This document shows, one piece after another, positions 44,942-55,862 of a DNA stretch of 64,000 bases. Source of the stretch: Stachybotrys elegans (taxonomy: Eukaryota; Ascomycota; Sordariomycetes; Hypocreales; Stachybotryaceae); the NCBI GenBank assembly GCA_020746835.1, contig JAGPNK010000001.1, positions 3,968,001-4,032,000 of the forward strand. The letters run 5' to 3'. A model generated the notes under the pieces. The model searched no databases. It was not told the origin of the DNA and saw only the letters and a list, made by a program, of their open reading frames with translations. Each line of letters opens with the position of its first letter. Position 1 is the first letter of the stretch. The position numbers and the translations under genes are program-made.

Positions 44942-46855
44942 TTATAGCGGTGACTCGGATCGGCGCCGGGCCCCACGGCGTCGGAGGTCCTTGAGCCGCT
45001 CGTCGATGTAAGCCAGTCGGGTCGCAAGAGACGACTTGGGGTTGGAAGAGCCGGCGTTGTCGGTGGGTTGCTGGACAGTAGCAAATGGTCGGCGGGCAGC
45101 AGCGTCGGCATCCAACCCAAAGGGGCTCGAGAGGCGGTTGGGGAAAGAGAAGCTCGAGCTTCTGAATGAGAATGGGGAACCGAGTCTCGGCAACATGGAG
45201 CTTGAGGGGATCGCGAATGAGGTAGCATGGGGCCGTGTCTGGATGGGCGGAGTCCGGGTCTCAAAAAGCTCCTGAATGTTGGCGCGAGGTACCACCTTGT
45301 CAGACCCGGCCGAGCTGGTAGTAGCATTAAAGTCTGGCACGGGCGGAAAAGGAACAGTTGCGTCGGCATCGGCAGCCGACGGATCGGTCCACATGTCGGA
45401 TACTAGACTTGGTCGCTTTGGCCTGCGGGGCTCCATGGCCGACTGTCTCTCTCGTCTCTTCTGGGTGTTGGAACGGCTCCTGGTAAGTCTCGCAGGCGAG
45501 GCCAAGCTGCGCCGAGGGCCGACCGTCTGAGTTTGTCTCTGGAGCTCGGGACTGAGTCTGAGACTTGCAGAAAGGGGGTTCGAAGAGCTAGGCCCATAGC
45601 TCTTTGCGGTAAAGGGAGACATGAGGCGGGGCGGCTCGACAGCTGGCTCACCGGCGACTGTCTCTGGCAAAAGCGGGAACGGCTCTGTTGCTGGCTCCGG
45701 CTGCGAGCTGGTGAGCTGGGCGAGAGGGCCTTGGATCTGCATCGAATCCGAGGTGCTAACGGCTAGGGACTTGGCCATGTCGAAACCCGAGAATACCGAG
45801 GGAGAGCGAGCTGGCGTAGAGCGGCGGTTGCGGAAACGGCTGGCTGCCTTGCCGAAAGGCGTAGGGCTGTTCGCATGGTACTGGAAGCTTCGGGCCGCCG
45901 CACTGGCGTTGGCCCTGCACAGATCTCTGAGATGGGCGCGGGTGACGGCACAGGTATGCGGCCACTGCATAAAGGTTGGAGCCGATTCAAACGTAGGCGT
46001 CGTGCTACCGCTCTTGTCATCGGGTCGCTGGGCTCTGGAGCCCTTCCAGCTCCGCTTGGCCTCTCGGGCGACGCGCAGGCACACACCGTGCGGCGGGATG
46101 CCGCTCTTGCCCACTCGGAATGGCGTGACCTTGGGGTCTTGCAGATACATCATATAGGTGGCCCAGACATGCTGGCTCATGGCCCTCGTCCAAGGTGCCT
46201 TGCGCGACCGGGCAGGAGGACCCGGTGCCGGGACTTTGAGCGTGCGGTTTGCATCGTGGGCAGAACGCAGGCTGCCAAAGCGCTCGATGGGCTCAAACTC
46301 TGGGCTCAAGCAGACGCTGAGGTCTTCGGATGTGGTCGAGATTCGGCTGAAGATGGACCCGCTGGTCTGCGTGGATCGAGCGGTAGACGGACGGCTCGAC
46401 TCATACTCTGGGCTTGACTCGAAGCTGCTCCAGGTAGATTCCATGGACCAGTCCGGATACCTCTTTGGCGACAGGAAAGGAATAGTGTTGGCCGCGGGGG
46501 CGGGCGTCTTTGGTGGAGAGAAGACCCGTGCAGCGTGCCGGGACGGCGCGGTCAGGCCCCCGAGCTCGTGAAGCATGGGGATAACGGGATACTGTGTATC
46601 GGACATATCTTGATCGGGAGTTTGGGGCACCTCAATGCTGGGGATTGGCACATCGGCCGCAGCGACGGACGCGAGAAACTGCTGCGTGGGTGCATGGAGG
46701 TGAGACGCATTCCGCTTCTTCAATCGAAAGCGCGGCGGGCGTGGTGGTGATGGCGGCTGGGCATCGCCACATGCGAAGGGCTCTGGTGTTGTAGGCATCG
46801 AACGACTTCGGGACACACGCGTACGTGCGGCCGCGAAGGATTGAAAGGGTTGCAT
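44942..46855 (-). CDS. Long disordered fungal protein with one conserved Trp-rich block
   Basis: The gene is a single exon of 637 residues. Most of it is Ser/Pro-rich and disordered with SP/TP sites. Residues about 217-340 stand out: RKAPWTRAMSQHVWATYMMY, LQDPKVTPFRVGKSGIPPHG, VCLRVAREAKRSWKGSR and later WPHTCAVTRAHLRDLCRANA. These look like a folded helical unit, perhaps nucleic-acid-binding, but I cannot name the family. A basic stretch (RSRSNTQKRRERQSAMEPRR) near 460-490 could be a nuclear signal. The C-terminus is a short basic helix (LATRLAYIDERLKDLRRRGA). The start is the first ATG of the long open frame. The uninterrupted 1.9 kb frame with GC-ending codons supports coding strongly. Confidence 0.83.
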   Translation of the reverse strand: MQPFQSFAAARTRVSRSRSMPTTPEPFACGDAQPPSPPRPPRFRLKKRNASHLHAPTQQFLASVAAADVPIPSIEVPQTPDQDMSDTQYPVIPMLHELGGLTAPSRHAARVFSPPKTPAPAANTIPFLSPKRYPDWSMESTWSSFESSPEYESSRPSTARSTQTSGSIFSRISTTSEDLSVCLSPEFEPIERFGSLRSAHDANRTLKVPAPGPPARSRKAPWTRAMSQHVWATYMMYLQDPKVTPFRVGKSGIPPHGVCLRVAREAKRSWKGSRAQRPDDKSGSTTPTFESAPTFMQWPHTCAVTRAHLRDLCRANASAAARSFQYHANSPTPFGKAASRFRNRRSTPARSPSVFSGFDMAKSLAVSTSDSMQIQGPLAQLTSSQPEPATEPFPLLPETVAGEPAVEPPRLMSPFTAKSYGPSSSNPLSASLRLSPELQRQTQTVGPRRSLASPARLTRSRSNTQKRRERQSAMEPRRPKRPSLVSDMWTDPSAADADATVPFPPVPDFNATTSSAGSDKVVPRANIQELFETRTPPIQTRPHATSFAIPSSSMLPRLGSPFSFRSSSFSFPNRLSSPFGLDADAAARRPFATVQQPTDNAGSSNPKSSLATRLAYIDERLKDLRRRGARRRSESPL

Positions 46856-47350
46856 GGCGTCGACAGTTATGTTGCCGTGCGAGTGCGCGTCCCGAGTGTT
46901 TTGTTTTCTGGGGAAGCAAGGGATGATGGGACAGCTGGTTGTCTATTGCGACGGAATGGAGGCGAAGAGCGGTTGAGGGCACTAGTCTTGTAATGTCGCA
47001 GATGGCTCCAAGCTCTCGCTGGTGGGAAGCAACGCGATGCGCAATGAGAAGCTCGGACGTGTCGCAGTGTCCCAACAGCAAAGGGAGAAGATGCTGCGCT
47101 AGAGGGACCTATATTTTGAGTCTGGCGACCGCCGGGACTGGGCTGTCTGTTGTTGGCAGGCGTGTTCGGGCGGCAGAGCGAAACATGAGACGCCCTGAGA
47201 GAAGCGTCGGGGTATTATTACGTATTCATCAAGGTAACGAGATTAGGTCAAGAATCGGAACAAGGCGGGAAACGTGAAGGAAACAATGTCGTAGTTGTTG
47301 TCGTCGTCGTGATCGTAGTCGTCGTTGTTGCTGTCACCGTCCTGTCGTCG

Positions 47351-47381
47351 CACGCACGCACGCGCACACACACACACACAA
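47351..47381 (+). repeat. CA-rich microsatellite
   Basis: CACG tetramers lead into a pure CA run in the gene-free region upstream of the minus-strand gene that starts at 46855. Confidence 0.85.
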
Positions 47382-50300
47382 AGATGTCCAACGTTGTCAT
47401 GCGCGGGTCGGGGGGAGTCGCTCAAGTATCGCTTGATCAAGGCTCTCGGGTCCGTGGTCGCAGGCGAGGGGATATCGGGCTATGCGCGAGCGACGGCCAA
47501 GTCAGAGCAGAAGGGATCTTTGTGAAGTGACTCGGAGGTCAGAGACACCTTGACCCCCACCTGTGTATTGATGACACAGCGTGGGACGGGCGCCAAAATG
47601 AGTGACAGGAATGGAGGAGGAGGAAGAGGCGGAAGGGCGGTGGTAGAAGGGGGTGGAGAGAGGAAGAGAAGAGGATGAGGATGAGGAAGAAGGTGTGGAG
47701 GGAAGAGGAGGAAATGAGGGCGACGATGTTCGGTGTGGAGGGTGCCGGGTGGGTTCTTCCCATCACCTCCCATCTCTGGCGCGGCGGCAGCAGCAGCACA
47801 ATCTGCACGCACGACAGGAATGCACAAGCACCAGAGCAGACCTACCTACCTACCTACTAAGGTACCTGTGCTCTCTCCCCCCACCCCCCTGGATGTGAGA
47901 GGGTGCGTGCCACCAGCGCACACTGGCAGGCACAAGCCCGCCTCCGCTGGCGCTGCTGGAGCCCCCCGTTCAAGCCCCTTGGGTGCTGCAGCGAGCTACA
48001 GTATTAGCGCGGCAGGCACCCCAGGCACGCCGTTGAGTTCTTCAGGCGCCCCGTCAAGCCCCCCCCTGCCCCCCTCTCTCCCCCCCACTGCTAACTCGAC
48101 TGCTTGACGGCATAGGCGATAGGATCGATTGTCAAGGTGGATCGGGCTTGTTCACCGCCAGGACCCTGCCTATGTCGACTGAATACCTACCTGACTTAGA
48201 CGAAGAAAAAAGGGGAGGAAAGTTACGGTGAATTGGCTTCTTGTTGTTCTCCTTTTCCCACTCGTTTGAGAACAGCCAGGGGAGAGCCAAATTGCAGGAC
48301 ACATGCGGCGGAAGAGGATGGATGTGGTTCTGGGGATGGTGTCGGCAGCTGTTCGTCGCAGGTCCTACATACTCACCTACATACATACTGTACCTCTATG
48401 TACATGCATGCAGTCAGTACCTACCCACCTGGGTACTATTGGTATGTAGGTCAGTCCTCGACGTGTGTGCCTGGGGTATCGATATGATGATCACCACCAG
48501 GGTACATGACATTGGCGAATTCCATACTGTGTGGGTGCGTTCCACAGCGCAGAAAATTAGCAGCCATGCAGCCACGGCAGCCAGTGCGCAAACCTTCAAC
48601 ACTATGCGTGGGAATGTAGAAATCTTCTGATGGATATTAGGGTGTGATTAGATGTGGGTGTGCTCGAAGCATTGTGATTGAAAGTGTGGATCTTTATCCA
48701 TCCATCCATTCATGGGCACCACGACTGGGGTTCCAAGAGTATGAGGTAGCAAGAAGAGCAAAAGCTGTGCCCCCATCCCGTCCCGTCCATGGGATCATCG
48801 ACAACGGACACGGGTGTCGGCTGGCTTGTCTCGTCTTGTCTCGACTCGACGACTCGATGCAAGAAGCACGAACCACCTCAGAGCAACTACAGAGCAGCAG
48901 CCAATGCAGCTTGTGATCACAGGCAAGGAGGGGAACTCGGGAACTCGTAGGTACTGTGCGGTGCGGGAAAAGCGGGAGGCTGGGTCGGCGCAAGGATGGA
49001 GATGGTCTTGGGCGCATTGTGAAGTTGGTGGATCTGGACGCGGCGGCTAATTCGACGAGCCTCTTCTTGTTCAAGCAAACTGTGCATCATCTGGGCTTCT
49101 TGAGCATCTGCTAGCGGCGTCCCTGATGCAGGCGACTGGAGAAGCCATGGCCAGATTGCTCTTTCTGTGCAGATAAGGCGGCTACTAAGACGAGACGGAC
49201 GTTTCTCCTGCCGCTCCCCTACAAGCTGGCTGCTTTAGAGCCATATACAAGTCTGCTGGAGGAGCTCGTGATAATGAACGGCACGGCATTGGGGGGGAGG
49301 AGCTGTGGGTGTTCATTATCTTTCCCGGCTGCCACTTAAGCAAGACGCGTCCATCATGACGCGAAACACACGCGTTGCGGCGCGGTGCGGGGAGGGGCAG
49401 AAATCGGCTTTCCTGCATGGGTCCGACGAAAGGGAGGTGCGGTAGGTGATGTGAGGTGAGGTGGCCGCGTCTGTGAAGGCCATGTCACAAGGATTCGCTC
49501 CCGATTTCAGCTCCAGCCTCAATTGACTGCCCTCGAGAGAAGAAGCCAGAAAATTTTCCCCCTTCGCTCCCGCCGGTTCACTTGTTGGCGCCGAGGATCC
49601 TCCCGTTGCTGTTCCAGGATGTTTTGCCAGCTGTCAACGCGACGAGAAAGCAAACAAACACACTTTCAACACAGCAACGGCCTGGGAGAAGACTGGACAC
49701 GTCGTTAGCGAGCTGACGGCGTGGGGACAAAGCCAACCACATATTGGGTTCGTATGTATGTATGCTTGCTCGCGGCGGGGGTAAGGAGTCTTGACAACTC
49801 AGGTCTCAATGCCTACCTTGCTGGCCGAACCATTGGATGGCCACGACGATTCGTCCTCGAGCGTCGAGCATCGCCCAAAGCCGGCACGGTGCCATGCATG
49901 CATGCATGGGTGGACGTGGTGCACTCTGCAGCTGCAGGGTTTGAGACGAGGGGCGGTGCCCGTGGTGGACAAGGATACGCGTTACCCTCCATCGTTCGGC
50001 TGATTGATTGCTGGCCAATGCCTCTCTCTGTTCGTCATGTCATCCTTCTGGCCGTCCTTCTTCGGCACATGCAGCCGTACTGGTTGTTTCCCCTCACTCT
50101 TTGTGGGCAGCCCCCAATTGCAGATTGGTTTGCGTGTCGGCCAAGCACCATGTTGGGCAGCTTCACATCAAACTCGGGGGAGCCAATTCTGCTGTACACG
50201 TCTGTCAACGCCGAGCCATTATCGTTATACACACGTGGCTGGCGTCTGACAATTGTCGACGAAACCCGTGGGGCATCGTTCTCGATACAGCAGGTGTATT

Positions 50301-50963
50301 TGGTCGGTACTGGAAGTTGTGCCGGTTCTTGGAACAGCAACATCTACAAGTTCGTGGATGCCGGGCAGTCTCGCCTCTTGTCTCCATCCAGGTAGGCGCT
50401 GGGAACCTCCCAGCTTGCATGAAATGCGTCGGCTAGGTACCAGATGCCGCCCATATAACCCAACAGCTCGTTTCTCTTTTCCGATTTGCCGATCAGCCGC
50501 CATCTGCGCTCTGTGATACGGCAGCATACATAGAAGGCAACAACCATGTCTGCATCTCTGTCTCCTTCTCGGCCCATGATGATGCGGCCATCCTTGCTCG
50601 TGCAGCCCGCGTAGGCCGTGATCGGGGTCGATGGTGGGCGACTAAGACATACAGAGCACGACGCAGGTACTCGCCGACCAGCTGGCCGCACCGCATCGCG
50701 TCGCATCAGCTGTAGCTACACCAGTCGTTGGGACGAATGATGCATGGATGGTGCCGTGCGTGTGTAAATCATGGAGATGCGGCCATGTCGAGAGGCCAGT
50801 GCTCGTCGGCATACTTGCGCATAGGAAAGTCAGGTTGGCGACCTCTACATAAGGGAAGCAGTGCCCCGAGCAAGCACACATCAAATCAGTTGTTCATAAC
50901 GGGCATCCTCTCGAGCCACAGCGCCCTGTCCTCCCCCTCCCGTACAAGATGCATGACGCTCGA

Positions 50964-50981
50964 GGGGGGGGGGGGGGGGGG
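50964..50981 (+). repeat. Homopolymer G18
   Basis: It is an uninterrupted run of 18 G in intergenic DNA, matching in length the C18 run at 34028-34045. Confidence 0.9.
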
Positions 50982-51377
50982 CAAACCCTGTTTTGGCCAC
51001 TGTCTCGTCCAATCGCCCAGGTTCGAGGCGCGACGGTTGAGTAGCACAAGTCGTCATCCGCCCGAGCTGACATGGCACGATTGGCCATCCATGAAGCCAG
51101 TCAGCTCAAAGGCGTCGCCCAAGACAGCAATCAGGTTGCTGCTGCTGCAGGCCAACCCCAGTAAATAACGCAGCGTGTGCGTGTCACCCAGCAAGTCCTA
51201 CAGGTCGTGGCATATGCCACGATTGTTTTCATGTACAGTATATGGGTATAGTGAGCATGGATGCTTCACCAATCGTCCCTGCAGGCGGCCCGAAGCCGAT
51301 GACGGTCCATCATCCCTCGTCCATCCACTTGCGGCCCCACGCGGCCCGTTCTTGCTGCTCGTTTTCCTATCAACAGA

Positions 51378-51412
51378 CATCTCCATCTCCATCTCCATCT
51401 CCATTTCCATCT
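51378..51412 (+). repeat. CATCTC hexamer repeat in the RTG2 leader
   Basis: About five tandem copies of CATCTC, the last imperfect, lie 215-250 bases before the RTG2 start codon. Confidence 0.85.
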
Positions 51413-51626
51413 ACATCGTGTCACATCGTATCCATCTACAGTACACTGTTTTATTCATCCAAGTCCAAAGCCCCATCGCAAAGCAGCCGTAATCACAGCT
51501 GCCAACGCATACGAGACCAGCCCCCCAGTGCTTCCTTTCTTCAAACCCATCAGGAAGTGGGGTCAGGCAGAAACATCCGTCATCGTCATCATTCAACGAC
51601 TGTTTGACTTCAGGTTCTCTAGCATC

Positions 51627-53517
51627 ATGGCGAACTCCGATATCATCACCCTGGATAATTTGAGGAGCAAGTTCCCCGAGTGGATCGACTCGGGCTACCA
51701 CCAGAGGTTTGCCGTTGTGGACATGGGCAGGTCAGTGGATTCCCTCCTCTCTCCTATGCCCAACTGACTTTGAATCGCTGTCTGGTAGCAATGGCATCCG
51801 CTTCTCCATCTTCACCGTCGAGCCCATGGCGGCGCGTATGCCTACTCCTCTCCTCACCGCGCGTGCTGGTATTTCCTTGTTTGATGCTCTCGGCGACCAC
51901 GGCCTCGAGTCACCCGGCTTCTCCCAAGCCACCATCGACGCCGTGTCCGCTGCACTTACACAGTTTCACACGCAAATCGTCCGCTACCGCATACCGGACA
52001 ACAATGTATCCGTCATCGCTACCGAGGCCATGCGCCGAGCCTCCAACTCTGCTCAGATGATCGAGGCCATCTCCAACGCAACCGATGGCTTGAGGGTGCA
52101 CATTCTCGACCCTCCCGTCGAGACGCTCCTCGGTGCCGTCATGGGCTCGAGGAGCAGCTTGATCAATGTGGATGGGGGTGCACTGTTTCTCGACCTGGGC
52201 GGCGGCAGCGTGCAGATGACCTGGGTCGATACGTCGCTCCAGAACTACGAGATTGAGGCTGCCAGGGCCGGCCAGAGCCTGCCGTTTGGTGCTGCCAGGA
52301 TGCATCGCATCATGACCGAGATGCATGTCGACGGTCAGACGGCGGAGACCACGAAGCTCACTGATGGTTTGAGAGACGCCTTTGAGGTCCTCTGCGCCAG
52401 GTTCCCTCGCCTGGGGGAGATCAGAGACGCGTATAAGGGCGGTGACCAAGACGCTCGTATCCACGTATACATGTGCGGGGGTGGTTTCCGCGGCTATGGC
52501 AGCATGCTCATGCACGATGATCCCATCCAGCCCTACCCCATTCCATCCGTCAACTCGTATGCAGTCGACGCCGCTCGCTTCAAGCAAACAGACAGGATGC
52601 GCCAAATCAACTCAGACCACGAGGGTAAGATCTTCGGCCTCTCGTCGCGGCGACGCAGGCAGTTCCCCTCCATCACAGCCGTCGTGGACGCCTTCATATC
52701 GGCGGTCCCCAACATTGGCATCGTCACCTTCTGTGGCGGGTCCAACCGCGAAGGTGTCATGATGATGAGGCTGCCTCGGGTCATCCGCGAGAACAACCCA
52801 CTCGAATACATCTGCAGGGTGATCCCCCAGGAAATGCCCGTATTCGACGTCCTCCGAGCACAGATGACCAGCGCCCTGCCCGAAGAGTTCAACTTTGACC
52901 GCATCCCCACCATCTTCAACAGCGGCTTGTTTCTGCTCTTCGCCAGAGAGATGTCTGCGCGTCGAGGATACTCTGCCGATGCCAACGCCTCCTTTGCCCT
53001 CCGCAACACCGTCGTCCGCAGCACCGACGGCCCTGGCTTCACCCATCTCACCAGGGCTCTCCTTGCTCTGGCTCTCTTTGCTCGATCCGGTGGGGCTTTG
53101 GCTCCCGCCGATGTCGAGCTCTACAAGAATCTCCGGCGCGTGGCCGATGTCCATGGCTTCGGCGTTTCCTTTTGGGCCCTGTACACTGGCGCCATCGCGT
53201 ACGTCATGGAGACTATCAATGTCAATATTCCCGGGGGACCAAGCCTTGATATACTCCGGACAAGCGTGAGGTATGTCTCTCACGGCCAAATACGCCGAGG
53301 ACTTCATCCTTGCTAACTTCCTGATAGGTTCAGAGCTCACATAGTCAAAGGAGAGGAGGGCAAGAAAGACACTGTCGACCTGCTTATCCGTTTGAGCCCC
53401 CAGGTCATCAGAGGTATTGACCTGGATGAACTAGCCTACAATGTCAAGTCTGCCGCCAAGTCTGCCGGAGAAAAGAGCTATCCCTTCAAGATTGACGTGC
53501 GAGTTCAAGTCTCATGA
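51627..53517 (+). CDS. rtg2: Retrograde regulation protein 2 (Ppx/GppA family)
   Basis: There are three exons, 51627-51730, 51789-53270 and 53328-53517 (introns 58 and 57 bases), giving 591 residues. Rtg2 belongs to the exopolyphosphatase/ppGpp-phosphatase (ASKHA) superfamily. In yeast it senses mitochondrial dysfunction and frees the Rtg1/Rtg3 factors. Phosphate-binding motifs are visible: FAVVDMGRSNGIRFS at the N-terminus (first intron falls inside it), VIATEAMRRASN, and FLDLGGGSVQMTW with Asp170. The C-terminal half matches fungal Rtg2 (VDAFISAVPNIGIVTFCGGS, NPLEYICRVIP). The last exon codes FRAHIVKGEEGKK and a short beta-rich end. Fungi outside yeasts keep this protein, where its role is less clear. 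It is convergent with the C6 zinc-finger gene, the stops being about 130 bases apart. Confidence 0.92.
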
Positions 53518-53649
53518 TTTTTTTATATTCAACGGTACGGCTCAGGCTGCGAAAAGGAAATAAAACGCAAACACGAACATAGGAGACGGCATATTCGTCG
53601 TTATCATGATTCATGACACCCATTCTCTCATCAATTTCCCACCATCAAA

Positions 53650-55862
53650 TCATTCATCATTCTCACAGTCATCTTCGGCCGTGCCCGCACCGCCCTTGCT
53701 TTTAGCAGATGGTCGGGGTGCTCGCTTCCGAGCATTCAGTTTCTTCAATTCGTGGTTTACGACAAAGACACACAGAAGCTGGTCGATTTCATACTGAGAG
53801 GACTGGATGTCCGTGTCTGTTGTCATGTCAGCTCGTTGCTTGCTAGAGGTGGATTGGGCTCTCCTTACACATTGCTTTCCGTCCATCGAGGAGTTGCTGC
53901 GCCAGTTGGTGTATATCTGACCTCCTGAATGCCGTGGGCGGGTAAGGCATAGCCTTGAGCCACTCCAGAGAAAGCTCCAGGCTCTGCCTGGTGCGGAACT
54001 GGTAGTGGTAGAGAGTCGACATCAGTGGGAAGAAGCCATCAGAGAGCCTCCTGTACTGGGCTTGGTGGGATGCTATAAGCACATGTTAACAGTTGCTATG
54101 CGGGTGCGGGGTTGCGGCATCACTCACCTTCATGGCCATGTTGGGGGTGGGCAAGATATGCCCGGAAGGCTACGATGAGATCGCGATAAATGAGGATGAC
54201 TTGCCAAAGGCTTGCCCAAACGGGTCCCTTTTCTTGCGCCCTGAGCTTTTCCTGTGCCTTCGAAGAGCCCTGCTGGCTCAAGAGCTCATCCAGCTCCTTG
54301 AGTACATCGTACTCCACCAGATTTAGTGCGCTCCTCGCAATGTTCCTCAGCTGCGCCTGGATAGAGAGGGGTAGCATGACTAGTTTATCAGACGGGTCTA
54401 GACACCAGAAGGACGATGTCCTCCAGATGCGGAAGAAGCAGTTGAGTTTATGGACCTTTTCCACGAGTTTGTGCTGCGGTTTATACTAATCAGCTGGGCG
54501 TTGCAGAAATTGATTTCCTCAAGCGGACTCACCTTGGGAAGGCCTCGGCCGCCGTGGCTGTAGGCCATAAGAAAGCTCTGGAGAGAGTAGCGAAAGTCGG
54601 GCTTCTCCTCAGCCAGCATCTGGGCCTCAACCCAGCGTTCGAGAGACTCGTGGCTGGGAACGTGCTCACGTGGAAAGCTCACTTTCCTTGGGTTGCCCCC
54701 ATCTTCAGATCTATCCTGGCATCTGTACGTCTGCACAGTTGCCCGCAGACTGGGGCCAGCTGTGTTTCTCGAGAAGAGGATGGAGATCTGTCGCGGGTGC
54801 CCAGTGTGAAACTGGGGGCTAGCGCAAAGCTGCTCCTCCTCTCTGCCGTTGGTCGACCAGACATCTGAGTCGGGCGTTAGCGTGCTGCTACTGCCAGATT
54901 CATGATGGTAGTTTGTGGGTTCAACATACCTGGAGTCTTGCTAATGACAGGAAAGTTCGCGGCTGGTGTGGAGCGATTGCACGCAAGATGCGAATGGTCT
55001 GGGAATGCCTTTCTGCAAGTAGGGCAGACACCATTCTCATGGCACTGACTCCAAGATTCAGCTTCGTCTCTAGGAGACTGGACAGTAAGGTCGGTCTTAC
55101 GCGTGTCTTTGAGACCCGACAGGGGAGACAGGCACCTGACTTGCGGACGTCGGCCGTCTTGACCGGGTCGACAAGCTGCCTCGTTCTCTTGTCATGGATG
55201 CTCTTGGAGCCGCTCCGCTTGAGTCCGGAAGTGCGGCCAGGGAGCTGGTGCCTGGAGGCATCGTCCGGGACGAGGATGCTGGGAGGGTAGTGGCGTGGTG
55301 CTCCCTTGGCGGGTTGGGTGCGCGGGTAGGTCCACTCATCATCCTGGGCCTGGACCTCTTGCAGCGTCACGTCAGGGCTGGGGTGGTTCTCCTCTGGGTG
55401 CTCGAGGGCAGAGCCCGAGTGGTCAGAGGGAGAGGTGCTGCCCCCCTGGATGAGGTCCGGAGGGGTCTGGCCAGAGTAGTCTGAGGGAGTGCCAGTGTCA
55501 TCGCCAGAGCGGTAGGGGTTCCTCATTCCGAAGAGCTCGGTCTGGAGAGAGAGATTCTCTATGACGGCAGGGATGTCCTTGATAAGCCTACTAAGGTCCC
55601 GGGGAGGGGACGGGGACGGAGAGGAGCGGCCGGGGTAAGAGGAGGGGGGGGAGGGCTGGTCAAATGGCTGGGTGGAATTGCAGTAGCCTTCCCAGTCGAA
55701 GACTTTATAGAACTCGTCGTCGTCCAGCTCGGGAGAGGGTGGAAAACGGGGGCCTCCTTGACTGGTCTGGGAAAAGTCCCTGGTTGCATCCATGTTGATG
55801 TTCGTGTAAGTCACGGGCCGCTGGTGGAACCTTGGCTCAATGGCTGGAGCGAATCGGTCCAT
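53650..55862 (-). CDS. C6-type zinc-finger transcription regulator
   Basis: There are six minus-strand exons: 55862-55101, 55044-54930, 54864-54533, 54473-54128, 54072-53869 and 53816-53650. The introns (52-65 bases) all splice in phase and the product is 641 residues. The N-terminal 235 residues are acidic and Pro/Ser-rich. The finger spans the first intron: ACLPCRVSKTR joined to CHENGVCPTCRKAFPDHSHLAC, that is C-x2-C-x6-C-x5-C-x2-C-x11-C. The first five cysteines fit the Zn2Cys6 pattern, but the last spacing is longer than usual (6-9). The rest is a helical regulatory region (RFPREHVPSHESLERWVEAQ type segment, then LNCFFRIWRTSSFWCLDPSD and IYRDLIVAFRAYL). A basic tail (RKRAPRPSAKSK) ends the protein. 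Zn2Cys6 proteins bind CGG-type sites; target genes are unknown. It is convergent with rtg2. Confidence 0.88.

Larger units (their letters stand above)
46856..51626. other. 4.8 kb gene-free stretch rich in simple repeats
   Basis: No gene could be supported. Simple sequences include a GTCGTC/GTTGTC tract (47285-47325), a CA run (47351-47381), GA-rich DNA (47610-47720), C-rich DNA (48050-48090), a TACATAC-rich patch (48365-48440), a G18 run (50964-50981) and CATCTC hexamers (51378-51412). A 224-codon frame at 49721-50395 (+) is opposed by comparable frames on the minus strand and has no motif or clear start. Confidence 0.5.

Noticed and set aside
49721..50395. 224-codon frame on the plus strand
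   Set aside because: Comparable frames overlap it on the minus strand; no motif, splice pattern or good start was seen.
50344..50706. 120-codon minus-strand frame with fairly natural residue mix
   Set aside because: It has no recognised family and no supporting neighbouring exon; kept only as a weak possibility.
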